Source: Candidatus Muiribacterium halophilum (lineage in GTDB: Bacteria > Muiribacteriota > Muiribacteriia > Muiribacteriales > Muiribacteriaceae). Taken from it: 64,000 bases of DNA. Each line of letters opens with the position of its first letter. The stretch's first letter is position 1. The translations under genes and the position numbers were made by a program. The notes beneath the pieces are model-generated. The model had not been told where the DNA came from, searched no databases, and was given only the letters and a program-made list of their open reading frames with translations. The stretch is from the NCBI GenBank assembly GCA_023228995.1, contig JALOAD010000001.1:108118-172117 (forward strand). Direction: 5' to 3'. Below are positions 18,252 to 27,076 of the stretch, in pieces.

Positions 18252-19849
18252 ATTTGAACCTCAATAAGAAAATCAGACAATATTATTTTTTTATTAATAT
18301 TTAAATTATTTTCAGATATTGTATATTCACATTCAAAATTCACATTGTCATCCTTTGATATTTTAATACTAATAACATTATAAATATCAGGATTTTCATC
18401 CTCAATAGCATATAAACAAACATTAGCATCAAACTCGCCAGATATATCAGCAATAATATTTTCTCTTTCTTTCTTCCAAGCTATAATATCAAGCAATCCA
18501 ATATCATAAAGCTTTAACATTGTTCTAAATATTCTTTCTTCACTTGTAAAAACATCAATATTTTCATATTTTTCATTAAGAAAACTAAAAAAATCAGAAA
18601 ATCTAAATTTATTAAACTCTTTTCCATAAATCATAATATTTTTCACAATATCAATATAAGCATTTGTTCTTTCTTTTTCAAGAAAAATAATACTTTCATC
18701 ATTTTCAGTTAAATTTTCCACAATATCAGAAAAATTAGCAAATTCTTTTTCCCTAAGCTTGTATTGTCTTTCATATAATTTAATTAAATTAAGTATATTT
18801 TTAATATCTGGTTTAAAAATTGGATTAAAAAGTTTCCATAAACAACAATATTTATCCTCAGATAATTTTTCCATAACACAAAGAATTTCATCTTCAATAT
18901 CAAATCTTCTATTAATTGTTTTTGAAAAAGAATCTCCAATTGTGTCAATATATATTTTAGATAAATTATGCCTATTTATAATCAATTCTCTCTGTTCAGA
19001 AACAGTTCTATCAATGTTTTTTAGAATTTCAGCAATATCATTTTTAGCTTTTCTAATTTCCACATTATCACTATCAGAATTTTCATCTTTAAACAAATTA
19101 AATTCAGATAATTTCACAGTTTTATGAATATCATCCATAACTTTATACTCATCTTCAAGAAGAGCATAAGTACCCTTGATAATAATTTCATACTCAGCAA
19201 CATCAACTGAATAAATATTTTCACGAAGTTTTTCAAGAAATCTTAAAATCTCTGATTTTTTTTGCCTAACCATTTGAACAAGACTTCTGCTTTGCAATAC
19301 AGCTTTTTTGTAATTTTTACGCTTAATAAGTTCTTTAAGTTTTAATTCTTCAATAGTAAAACTAATTTCATCATCAACTTCCTTTGTCCTAAAAAGAAAA
19401 TCATAACCTTGATCAGTAAGTCTATAAATAACTTTATAACTTTTTTCAGTATAAATAACTTTATCATCAATAAGTTTAACCCTATATTTAATTTTTCCAG
19501 CAGAATAATCCATAATATCAAAAAATCTTGGTTTACCACCATTTTGAAGAATATCCTTAACAAGATATTCAGCCAAAATTAAATTATCAATATCAATTTC
19601 ACCATAAAAAGGAAGAATTAAACCAAGAAAATCCGCAATATTATTAATACTACATTCATTATCTTCTGAAAGAGTTTTTTCCATTATAAAAACAAGAAGA
19701 GAAAAAAGAATATTTTCCAAATCACCTGAATTAAAACGATTTTCAATATCCATTTTACGCTCTCTGCGATTAACAATAGAATCAACAGCCCCAGAAACCT
19801 GCATTCTTTTATAAAAACCCTCAAGATATTCAGGATATTTAGCAATCAC
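18248..19849 (-). CDS. jetA: Wadjet kleisin-like subunit JetA
   Basis: This ~533-residue protein is predicted to be the kleisin (MukF-like) that bridges JetC heads. Its N-terminal ~190 residues look like winged-helix domains, including YKVIYRLTDQGYDFLFRTKEV. A long helical middle follows (KNYKKAVLQSRSLVQMVRQK) and then a C-terminal winged-helix-like end. The open frame could start at TTG 19861. The GTG at 19849 is preferred because GGAG lies exactly 6 bp before it. It overlaps the jetD stop by 11 bp and the jetB start by ATGA. It is not DUF3375, so the system is non-type-I by its subunits. Confidence 0.83.
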   Translation of the reverse strand: MIAKYPEYLEGFYKRMQVSGAVDSIVNRRERKMDIENRFNSGDLENILFSLLVFIMEKTLSEDNECSINNIADFLGLILPFYGEIDIDNLILAEYLVKDILQNGGKPRFFDIMDYSAGKIKYRVKLIDDKVIYTEKSYKVIYRLTDQGYDFLFRTKEVDDEISFTIEELKLKELIKRKNYKKAVLQSRSLVQMVRQKKSEILRFLEKLRENIYSVDVAEYEIIIKGTYALLEDEYKVMDDIHKTVKLSEFNLFKDENSDSDNVEIRKAKNDIAEILKNIDRTVSEQRELIINRHNLSKIYIDTIGDSFSKTINRRFDIEDEILCVMEKLSEDKYCCLWKLFNPIFKPDIKNILNLIKLYERQYKLREKEFANFSDIVENLTENDESIIFLEKERTNAYIDIVKNIMIYGKEFNKFRFSDFFSFLNEKYENIDVFTSEERIFRTMLKLYDIGLLDIIAWKKERENIIADISGEFDANVCLYAIEDENPDIYNVISIKISKDDNVNFECEYTISENNLNINKKIILSDFLIEVQI

Positions 19850-20903
19850 AATTTTCTCCAAGAAATTTCATAAAAACCTCATAATTAACAATTTCTTGCG
19901 GAATATACAACTTAGAATTAAGAATAAATTTAATATTATTTTGAATTTCAAAGTTAAAATAATCTAAAAAAACATCAATATCAATATTTTTCTTCCTTAA
20001 AGAAAAACATTTAGGCAAATTAATATTATAAGATAATTTTATCATTAATTCGTATAATCGCATAAACGGATATACCAAACATTCAGAATTATTACTCAAA
20101 ATCCTCATAAAAATATCAACACCCTCAAAATCCAAATCACCAAAATATAAAAAATCAACTTTATCAGCAATATTATTTTCTAAAATATACAATCTATAAT
20201 AATCAAGAGCATTTTTTCTTGTAATTTTATTACCCTCACCGTAAATCAAAACATCAATATAAAGACCAAAAATCAAATTCTCACCTTTATTTTGAATAGC
20301 TTTTTTCAAAGAAAACCAAGTATCTTTATTTTCAATAACAAGAATTTTCATATCTTTATTTTTCCCACAAACATATTCAAAAAACGGTTCATAAGTATCA
20401 AAAAAATTAAGAAAATTCAATTCAAGCTTATTAAATTTAAAAACCTGTTCTAAAAGAGATAAATTTTTTTCAATAAATTTTTCATAAAGAAATATTTCAA
20501 AAGATCTTTCATTTCTTGAAATCTTCAATTTAGGAATACAATTATTTTGCCATAAATAATCAGAAATAGGTTCTAAAACACATTTATGAATATTATATTT
20601 TTGAGGATATTTAAGATATTTTTCAATACAAAAAACAGGATTCAACCTTCTAATTTCTTCAAAAACAACATTATTATAAGGTTTATCAGCAACAATTCTA
20701 TATCTATTAAATAAAGGAAATTTAATATTACCATCAGTATTAGAAGCTTTTATCCTACAAATAATATTTTCATTTTCAAGAATTGAAATTTTTTGAAAAA
20801 GTTCACAATTCTGTTTTTCGTCAATAATAACAGCAATTTCTTTAAGAGTAATTGTCTTTTTTTTATATTTTTGTAATTTTTTCCTAATCAAATTTATATT
20901 CAA
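19839..20903 (-). CDS. jetD: Wadjet nuclease subunit JetD (Toprim)
   Basis: This 354-residue protein has a variable N-terminal half (DNA-binding/arm region) and a C-terminal Toprim domain like topoisomerase VI/Spo11. The catalytic Glu is in KILVIENKDTW (Glu 191), and the metal-binding DxD is in FLYFGDLDFEGVDIF (Asp 256 and 258). This matches the DUF2220 signature of JetD, which cuts the plasmid DNA trapped by JetABC. The start is a TTG at 20903 with AGGGG 8 bp upstream; no ATG is nearby. It is the first gene of the operon, only 32 bp after the molybdo-flavoprotein cluster. Confidence 0.88.
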   Translation of the reverse strand: MNINLIRKKLQKYKKKTITLKEIAVIIDEKQNCELFQKISILENENIICRIKASNTDGNIKFPLFNRYRIVADKPYNNVVFEEIRRLNPVFCIEKYLKYPQKYNIHKCVLEPISDYLWQNNCIPKLKISRNERSFEIFLYEKFIEKNLSLLEQVFKFNKLELNFLNFFDTYEPFFEYVCGKNKDMKILVIENKDTWFSLKKAIQNKGENLIFGLYIDVLIYGEGNKITRKNALDYYRLYILENNIADKVDFLYFGDLDFEGVDIFMRILSNNSECLVYPFMRLYELMIKLSYNINLPKCFSLRKKNIDIDVFLDYFNFEIQNNIKFILNSKLYIPQEIVNYEVFMKFLGENCDC

Positions 20904-20935
20904 AACAAAAACCCCTAAATTTAATTTCCCCGATT

Positions 20936-21787
20936 TTATACCGATTTTAAAGCTATTTCCCTAAATCCTTCTCCTACCATTTTTTGTCTATATTCTCTAG
21001 TTGACCTAATATCACTAATTGGTTTTGATTCTTCACTCACCATATTTGCAACTTTTTCAATAAGTTCAGGAGAAAGTTTCTGACCTTTTAACATTTGTTC
21101 AGCTTTTTCACATCTCAAAGCCCTTACTGCAACTGCTCCAATAGCTATTTTTGCTTTTTTAATTGTAATTTCATCATTTTCATATTCAAATACTACTGCT
21201 GTTGAACATTTCTGAATTGAAACTTCAGGTCTTTGAGCAAATTTTCTATAAGCTTGATAATTTTTTGAATTAATTATAGGAATTTCAAGTTTTTCAATTA
21301 TTTCACCAGTTTCTAAAGCAGTTTGACAAACTCCTTTTGGAAAATCTTTTAATTCAATTATTTTTCTGTTATTTTCTGAAACTATATGGATTTTTGCATC
21401 AAGTGCCATTAAAATCGGCATTGAATCAGAAACAGGAGAACAATTCGCTAAATTTCCACCCAAAGTTGCTTGATTTCTAATCTGTAATGAACCAATTAAT
21501 TCAATTGCTTGAATTAATCCAGGAAAGTTTTCTTTTACAATAGTATTTTTGATTATATCTGTAAGTTTTTCAGCAGCTCCGATAAATATACTATTATCTT
21601 TTTTTTCAATTCCTTTAAGTTCTAGCATATCTCCAATATACAAAAGTCCAGAAGTTCGTAAATATCCTTCTTTTACTTTTATCATAACATCAGTTCCACC
21701 AGCAAATGGAAGATAATTTTTTTTCATATAATTAAAAACATCGGTATAACCTTCAGCTTTATAAAATTCAAATTCTTTTTCTATCAT
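20936..21787 (-). CDS. Molybdenum hydroxylase FAD-binding subunit (CoxM/XdhB type)
   Basis: This 283-residue medium subunit passes electrons from the molybdenum and Fe-S subunits to NAD or another acceptor through FAD. FAD_binding_5 motifs are clear: YLPFAGGTDVMIKVK near residue 30 and IRNQATLGGNLANCSPVSD around residue 100. The C-terminal CO_deh_flav_C domain follows (KAKIAIGAVAVRALR, then DIRSTREYRQKMV). The start has GGGAGTGA. It is 12 bp downstream of xdhC. Its stop is followed after 32 bp by the Wadjet operon. Confidence 0.92.
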   Translation of the reverse strand: MIEKEFEFYKAEGYTDVFNYMKKNYLPFAGGTDVMIKVKEGYLRTSGLLYIGDMLELKGIEKKDNSIFIGAAEKLTDIIKNTIVKENFPGLIQAIELIGSLQIRNQATLGGNLANCSPVSDSMPILMALDAKIHIVSENNRKIIELKDFPKGVCQTALETGEIIEKLEIPIINSKNYQAYRKFAQRPEVSIQKCSTAVVFEYENDEITIKKAKIAIGAVAVRALRCEKAEQMLKGQKLSPELIEKVANMVSEESKPISDIRSTREYRQKMVGEGFREIALKSV

Positions 21788-21799
21788 AATTCACTCCCT

Positions 21800-22570
21800 T
21801 TAATCTTTCATAGGACAAACTGATTTGCCTGTATTTTTTACTGCAATAATTTCAGCAAGTATTGAAATAGCTATTTCAAAAGGTGAATCTCCGCCTAATT
21901 TAACTCCAATTGGTGTAAAAATAGTATTGATAAAATTCTGACTTACACCATGTTCTAAAAGATCTGATTTTAATTTTGCAACTTTACTTTTAGAACCAAT
22001 ACAACCAACATAGGAAGTTTTTTTACCTTTTGAAACATACAATAAAGCTTGCATATCAAAAGCATGACCATGTGTTAAAACAACAACATAATCTCCTTCT
22101 TCAATACAATTTTCAAGTCCAATAAAATCTTCAAGATATTCAACTTTATATTCATTACTTAAACTCTCAACTCTATCTTTTCTATTATCAAAAGCTATAA
22201 TATCAAAATCCCTTGTTTCATTTACTATTCTTAAGAGTTCTTTACCGATATGTCCTGCTCCTGCAATAACAATTCTTGATTTTCTTTTAATAACTTCAAT
22301 ATACACAGATGTTTTTCCTCCACAAGTCATATTAACATCAGAAAGTGTGAACTCTTCAAATGAAGTAATATTCTTTTTGATATTTTCAACAGCTTTTTTA
22401 ATAATAAGTTTTTCAAGATTTCCTCCACCTACAGTTCCTTCAATAGAACTATCTGGAAAAACTATCATTCTAAACCCTGATTTACCCGGAGATGAACCAT
22501 CAATACTTACAATTGTACATATTGCAAATTCTATATTCTGTCTTACAAGTTCTGCTATTTTATTAAACAT
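21800..22570 (-). CDS. xdhC: XdhC/CoxI family molybdenum cofactor maturation protein
   Basis: This 256-residue protein has the XdhC/CoxI N-terminal domain (TIVSIDGSSPGKSGFRMIVF, then GTVGGGNLEK). A C-terminal Rossmann domain follows (IVIAGAGHIGKELLRIV), with VVVLTHGHAFDMQAL, SYVGCIGSKSKVAKLK and FTPIGVKLGGDSPFEIAISILAEI. Members load sulfurated molybdenum cofactor into xanthine-dehydrogenase-like enzymes. A GAGGT site precedes the ATG. It lies between the FAD subunit and, across a 190-bp repeat gap, the Fe-S and catalytic subunits, consistent with one maturation operon. Confidence 0.92.
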   Translation of the reverse strand: MFNKIAELVRQNIEFAICTIVSIDGSSPGKSGFRMIVFPDSSIEGTVGGGNLEKLIIKKAVENIKKNITSFEEFTLSDVNMTCGGKTSVYIEVIKRKSRIVIAGAGHIGKELLRIVNETRDFDIIAFDNRKDRVESLSNEYKVEYLEDFIGLENCIEEGDYVVVLTHGHAFDMQALLYVSKGKKTSYVGCIGSKSKVAKLKSDLLEHGVSQNFINTIFTPIGVKLGGDSPFEIAISILAEIIAVKNTGKSVCPMKD

Positions 22571-22599
22571 TATTTACCTCAACTTTAATACAATTAGTA

Positions 22600-22762
22600 C
22601 ATTAGATGAAATTAACGACTACTAAAGTAGTCTAATTAACGCAACTTCGTTATAATATAACTTCGTTGCTAATTAGGTGCAAAGCACCGCTAATGCTCTT
22701 TCTTGCTTCTTTAATTTTTCATTATTAATTTTTAATTATTCATTATCAGACTTTAGTCTGAT
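22600..22762. repeat. Modular palindromic repeats inside the molybdenum hydroxylase operon
   Basis: Several hairpins with unrelated stems stand side by side: GACTACTAAAGTAGTC, a longer GCAACTTCG...CGTTGC palindrome, GGTGCAAAGCACC and TCAGACTTTAGTCTGA. The linkers between the first ones are of CTAATTA type. No coding frame is present. The tract interrupts an otherwise tightly packed operon between xdhC and the Fe-S subunit gene. Confidence 0.65.
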
Positions 22763-23224
22763 CTATTTCCTTGTTTTTAATGCTTCATCTATTCCATTAA
22801 CTATATATTCATAACCAGTACATCTGCAAAGATTTCCAGAAATAGCTCTTTTAATTTCATCTCTTGAAAAATCTCTATCCTGAATAAAAAGTGCATAAGC
22901 TGACATAACCATACCTGGTGTGCAAAATCCACATTGAACAGCTCCTGCTTCGACAAGTTTTTGTTGAATAATATGAAGTTGTCCGTTTTTGGAAATTCCT
23001 TCAATTGTTAAAACTTCTTTACCATGAACAACTGGAGCTAAAACAGTGCATGAAGTAACAGCTTTATTATCCATTACAACAGTACAAGCTCCACATTCTC
23101 CTTTATCACAGCCTTTTTTTGTACCTGTAAGTCCAAAAATATCTCTAATCATTCTTAATAGTGAAAAATGTTCAGGAACATCACATTTCACCTTTTCATT
23201 ATTTAATGTAAATTCAACAATCAT
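22763..23224 (-). CDS. Molybdenum hydroxylase [2Fe-2S] small subunit (CoxS/XdhC-type)
   Basis: This 153-residue iron-sulfur subunit binds two [2Fe-2S] clusters. The plant-type N-terminal cluster uses GCDKGECGACTVVMD and a later Cys in VTSCTVL. The alpha-helical second cluster uses QCGFCTPGMVMSAYAL and GNLCRCTGYEYI. It relays electrons from the molybdopterin subunit to the FAD subunit. Its ATG overlaps the stop of the catalytic-subunit gene (ATGA). Length is normal. Confidence 0.95.
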   Translation of the reverse strand: MIVEFTLNNEKVKCDVPEHFSLLRMIRDIFGLTGTKKGCDKGECGACTVVMDNKAVTSCTVLAPVVHGKEVLTIEGISKNGQLHIIQQKLVEAGAVQCGFCTPGMVMSAYALFIQDRDFSRDEIKRAISGNLCRCTGYEYIVNGIDEALKTRK

Positions 23225-25485
23225 TCTTTCCCCCTGATACTTTCCAAAACTCTTTCTGGAATTGCTGGAATATTTTTAATTCTACCACCACATGCATTAT
23301 AAATTGAATTTGTTAATGCTGGAGCCATTCCCATCAGAGGTTGCTCAGCAAAACCTTTAGCACCATAAGGTCCTTTAGGATATTTTTCTTCAACAATAAT
23401 AGGATTCCATTCAGGATAATCACAAGCTGTTGGTATTGTATAAGTAGAAAAATTATTTGTTAAAAATTTACCTTGACTTGAAACTTGCATATTTTCCATA
23501 AGACCATAACCTAAACCCTGTAAAGAACCGCCCATTATCTGACCTTTAACTTCTCTTGGATTAACAGCTTTTCCAACATCATGAGCACAAGTTGCTTTTA
23601 TTATTTTCACCTCACCAGTCCTTGTATTAACTTCTGTTTCAACAACATTTGCCCCCCAAGCATAAGTATAATAAGCATCACCTTGACCATGTTCATCAAA
23701 ACTACATTCTGGTGGAATATGTAGAGCTGCTGCATGTAATGTAAGTTTTTTATCAGTTGCCCATTTAATAACATCAAAATAGCTTTCTTCATGATTTCCA
23801 AATAACACTTTCCCGTCTTTATAATGTATATCTTCAAATTTTTCATTAAATTTTTCTTCAAGAAATTTATGAATTCTCTTTTTGATTTTATTAAGAGCTT
23901 TTAAAATTCCCCAACCAGCAGTTATTGTACCTCTGGAAGCAACTGTAGGACCTGAATCAAGAACTCTTGAAGTATCAACCTGTGAAACAACAATATTATC
24001 TTCCAAAATACCAAGAAATTCAGCAGCCATTTGTGCAGCCACAGTTCTCATTCCCTGACCCATATCAACTACACCAACAGAAACAGTAACAGAACCATCT
24101 CCATCAATCTTTGCAGTTCCAGCAGCTCTTGACATGTGTTTACCAGCATCACCAAGACCAACTCCATAATAAACAGCTGAAACTCCAATACCTTTTTTAA
24201 TATTATCTGAAACATTATTATATTCTTTAAATTCTTTGATTTTATTATAATAATCAGATTCATCAATACATTTATCAAAAGCTTCCAAAAGCCCAACAGA
24301 ATCTTCTAAAACTTGATTAGTACAAGTTCTATCCCCAAGCTTCAAAAGGTTTTTTTGACGAATATCAGCCGGATCCATATTAAGTTTTTCAGCCATTTGA
24401 TCAATTATAGATTCCATAGCAAAAATAGTTTGAGGAGATCCAAAACCTCTATAAGCACCATTAGGAGCAGTGTTTGTAGCAACAGCTTCACCTATAACAT
24501 CAACGTTTTCAATATTATATGGACCTGAAAGATGAATTGTACCACGATAAAGTACAGCAGGAGTAAGAGTTGCAAATGCTCCAGCATTTTCAAGATAATA
24601 ACCTTTTACTGCAACAAATTTACCAGTTTTATCAGCCCATAAAGTAATATCTGTTCTAGCTGGATGTCTTTTTGACATTGTTTGCATATCTTCTTCTCTA
24701 TTATAAATAATCTTAACAGGTTGTCTTAAATGATAAGCACAAATTGCAGCCTGAGAACAAACTATATTTGGAACATCTTCCTTACCACCAAAAGCTCCAC
24801 CAGTCATCTGTTGAATAACCCTGACTCTTGATTTTTTCATATTAAGAACTTCAGTAACAGCCTGCTGAACATAAAACGGAGCCTGCATAGAACCACGAAT
24901 TGTAAGAGTATTGTCTTCCCAATAAACCACAGCTCCCTGAGGTTCAATATAAGCATGTTCTTGATGTTGAGTATAATATGAATCACTAATACTAATAAGA
25001 TCACTATCGTTAATAATATCCATATTTCCATGATCAATATGATATTTACAAAAAATATTATCATCACCATAAAGTTTTATAGAATTATTTTTAGATTTTT
25101 CAAAATCAAGAAGAGGTTCAAGTTCTTCAATTTCCAGTTTAATTTTTTTAATAGCTTCTTTACAAGCTTCTTCACTATTTGCAGCAATAACCGCAATTGG
25201 TTGACCCGGATATTTAACAAAATCTGAAGCTAAAAATATTTGATCATCATAAATAACATGAATTATATTTTTTCCAGGAACATCCTTATAAGTAAAAATT
25301 CCTTTAACACCAGGTACTTTTTTAGCAAGTTCAAGGTCTAGATTTTTTATTTTACCATAAGCCACAGGAGATCTAAACACTTTAGCATAAAGCATATTAG
25401 ACATTTTAATATCTTCAACATAAAGAGTTTTTCCAGTAACCTTTTCCACAGAATCAAGTCTGATAATTGATTTTCCAACTCCCAT
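23221..25485 (-). CDS. Molybdenum hydroxylase catalytic subunit (xanthine dehydrogenase family)
   Basis: This 754-residue subunit has the aldehyde oxidase/xanthine dehydrogenase a/b hammerhead domain at the N-terminus. The molybdopterin-binding domain follows. Motifs: VIQQMTGGAFGGKEDV, GAYRGFGSPQTIFAMES, TVSVGVVDMGQGMRTV and GAKGFAEQPLMGMAPALTN, the last carrying the presumed catalytic Glu. The substrate (xanthine, nicotinate, purine or an aldehyde) cannot be fixed from motifs. It is the first gene of the cluster, with an AT-rich leader and a repeat element upstream. Absence of urate or guanine genes nearby leaves the pathway open. Confidence 0.93.
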   Translation of the reverse strand: MGVGKSIIRLDSVEKVTGKTLYVEDIKMSNMLYAKVFRSPVAYGKIKNLDLELAKKVPGVKGIFTYKDVPGKNIIHVIYDDQIFLASDFVKYPGQPIAVIAANSEEACKEAIKKIKLEIEELEPLLDFEKSKNNSIKLYGDDNIFCKYHIDHGNMDIINDSDLISISDSYYTQHQEHAYIEPQGAVVYWEDNTLTIRGSMQAPFYVQQAVTEVLNMKKSRVRVIQQMTGGAFGGKEDVPNIVCSQAAICAYHLRQPVKIIYNREEDMQTMSKRHPARTDITLWADKTGKFVAVKGYYLENAGAFATLTPAVLYRGTIHLSGPYNIENVDVIGEAVATNTAPNGAYRGFGSPQTIFAMESIIDQMAEKLNMDPADIRQKNLLKLGDRTCTNQVLEDSVGLLEAFDKCIDESDYYNKIKEFKEYNNVSDNIKKGIGVSAVYYGVGLGDAGKHMSRAAGTAKIDGDGSVTVSVGVVDMGQGMRTVAAQMAAEFLGILEDNIVVSQVDTSRVLDSGPTVASRGTITAGWGILKALNKIKKRIHKFLEEKFNEKFEDIHYKDGKVLFGNHEESYFDVIKWATDKKLTLHAAALHIPPECSFDEHGQGDAYYTYAWGANVVETEVNTRTGEVKIIKATCAHDVGKAVNPREVKGQIMGGSLQGLGYGLMENMQVSSQGKFLTNNFSTYTIPTACDYPEWNPIIVEEKYPKGPYGAKGFAEQPLMGMAPALTNSIYNACGGRIKNIPAIPERVLESIRGKE

Positions 25486-25551
25486 ACAATACCCCTTTTT
25501 CTGTTTTTTTAAATTATATCACAAAAAACTACTTTAAATAAAAAAATTGTT

Positions 25552-25974
25552 TTTTGTAAAGCTCTGGGGTCGGTCCACTTTAGGTTTTCAACTGAAATAT
25601 TTATAAGTATAATTTATGATTTTTAATTTTAACGATTATAAGGTTTATTTATCCATAAAAAAAACAAATTTTATAAAATTTTATTAACAATATAGACATT
25701 ATTTATTTAGTAAATTAAATTAAATTTATTGTATTTTATAAAATCCTGAAATCATAATATTTTGTTTTCTATCAATCCTTTCAGAATTAAAAATGTTGAT
25801 AATTCTTGAAAATTAAATTTAAAAAACATCATTTTATAAAAAATTTATTTTTTCATTTTAAATTCTAAGTTGCAATTCAATTTCAAATTGAAATTTGACC
25901 ATTATAATCAGCAATTTTAATTCTCGCAGTGAAATTTGTAAACATTTCAAGCACCGACCCCAAGCTTTACAAAA
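25552..25974. repeat. Element of ~420 bp with long inverted ends (MITE-like)
   Basis: The left end reads TTTTGTAAAGCTCT then GGGGTCGGTCC (25552-25576). The right end, reverse complemented, reads TTTTGTAAAGCTT then GGGGTCGGTGC (25974-25951). These are ~24-bp inverted repeats with a single-base gap and one mismatch. The inside is AT-rich without a gene. Its first 50 bp resemble the element at 1994, including TTATAAGTATA. It fills the ~500-bp gap between the molybdenum hydroxylase and the outer-membrane protein gene. No transposase is inside. Confidence 0.65.
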
Positions 25975-26016
25975 TTTATATTATAGAAATTGAAAATTTA
26001 TGCCGATTTTGTCTTT

Positions 26017-27072
26017 ATGAGAAAAAATATTTTTTTATTTTTTATTATTTTAATTCTTTTATCAAAAATTTTTGCACAAAGTGCAAAAGATCCTGTAAAG
26101 GAAACTTTTAGTTATTTTGATAAATTTGGTCTTATTCAGACTACTTCTCAACTTTATAATTCGCAATTAAATATTTCTTCTCTTGAAAAAGCTGAAATTA
26201 TTATTGAAATTTGTGAAAGGCTTTTTTCAAAAGAAAAAAAAGTTCCATTAAATATGAATGTTTTACAAAATCTTAAAACTTCAATTGAAAATTATTCTAC
26301 TGAAATATTACTTACTGGAAGATTAGACCCAGATGAAGCTCTTAGAAAAATCAGACAATTTATGCTTGATAAAAGAGATATGCAATTTGGATATCAACCT
26401 TCTCTTGAAAAAGGTATTTATGCAAAAGAATTTTTAAAAAAAGTTCAAGTATCGCAAGAAAGCAGTGATATTGATGGTAATTTTATTGCTGTTGACCGTG
26501 AAAATATTATAAAAAGTGGTAAGATTAAAATTAAAAATATTATTGGTTTTGATTTAAATAAAAAAAGTTATTTTTCTTTAAGAGGTGGTTTTTTTGAACC
26601 AGATTCTTCTCTGCCATACATTAAATCAGATTACATTTATGGTATTAATCTAGGTTTTCATAGAACTTCAAGAATGTCATTTGATATAAGCTCAACTTCT
26701 TATGAAATTAACGATTCTGGTAATTTCTTTGGAAATATCAACGATAAATACAGTTTAAAAATAAATCCTATATCTTTTAGTGTTAGATATTTTTTATTTA
26801 AACTTCATAAAATTCTTCCTTATGGGGGATACGGAATATCAAAGGTTAGATTAAAACATAAACTAAACAGCATTGTAAATGAAAAAACATTTTATACTCC
26901 GCATATTCTTTATGGTGCTGAATATTTTGAAAAAGATAGATTTTCAATTTTTTCTGAGCTAAATTATTATCTTTCAAAAACTGAAAGTCTTAATATTAAT
27001 GGAAAACGATATAATTTTGATATTGATAAGTTTACAATTCATTTTGGTATTAAATTTTATTTTAATGGATAA
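26017..27072 (+). CDS. Putative outer-membrane beta-barrel protein
   Basis: This ~351-residue exported protein has a signal peptide (MRKNIFLFFIILILLSKIFA). After it, residues ~25-75 (DPVKETFSYFDKFGLI onward, ending in EICERL) look like a degenerate SLH-type module. The C-terminal ~200 residues show alternating hydrophobic strands (YFSLRGGFFEP, YIYGINLGFHR, FSVRYFLFK, FTIHFGIKFYF) typical of a beta-barrel. SLH-plus-barrel porins are known in several diderm lineages, but this assignment is inference. The longest frame begins at TTG 25990. The ATG at 26017 gives the cleaner signal peptide. It is 4 bp upstream of thpR. Confidence 0.7.
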   Translation: MRKNIFLFFIILILLSKIFAQSAKDPVKETFSYFDKFGLIQTTSQLYNSQLNISSLEKAEIIIEICERLFSKEKKVPLNMNVLQNLKTSIENYSTEILLTGRLDPDEALRKIRQFMLDKRDMQFGYQPSLEKGIYAKEFLKKVQVSQESSDIDGNFIAVDRENIIKSGKIKIKNIIGFDLNKKSYFSLRGGFFEPDSSLPYIKSDYIYGINLGFHRTSRMSFDISSTSYEINDSGNFFGNINDKYSLKINPISFSVRYFLFKLHKILPYGGYGISKVRLKHKLNSIVNEKTFYTPHILYGAEYFEKDRFSIFSELNYYLSKTESLNINGKRYNFDIDKFTIHFGIKFYFNG

Positions 27073-27076
27073 AAAA

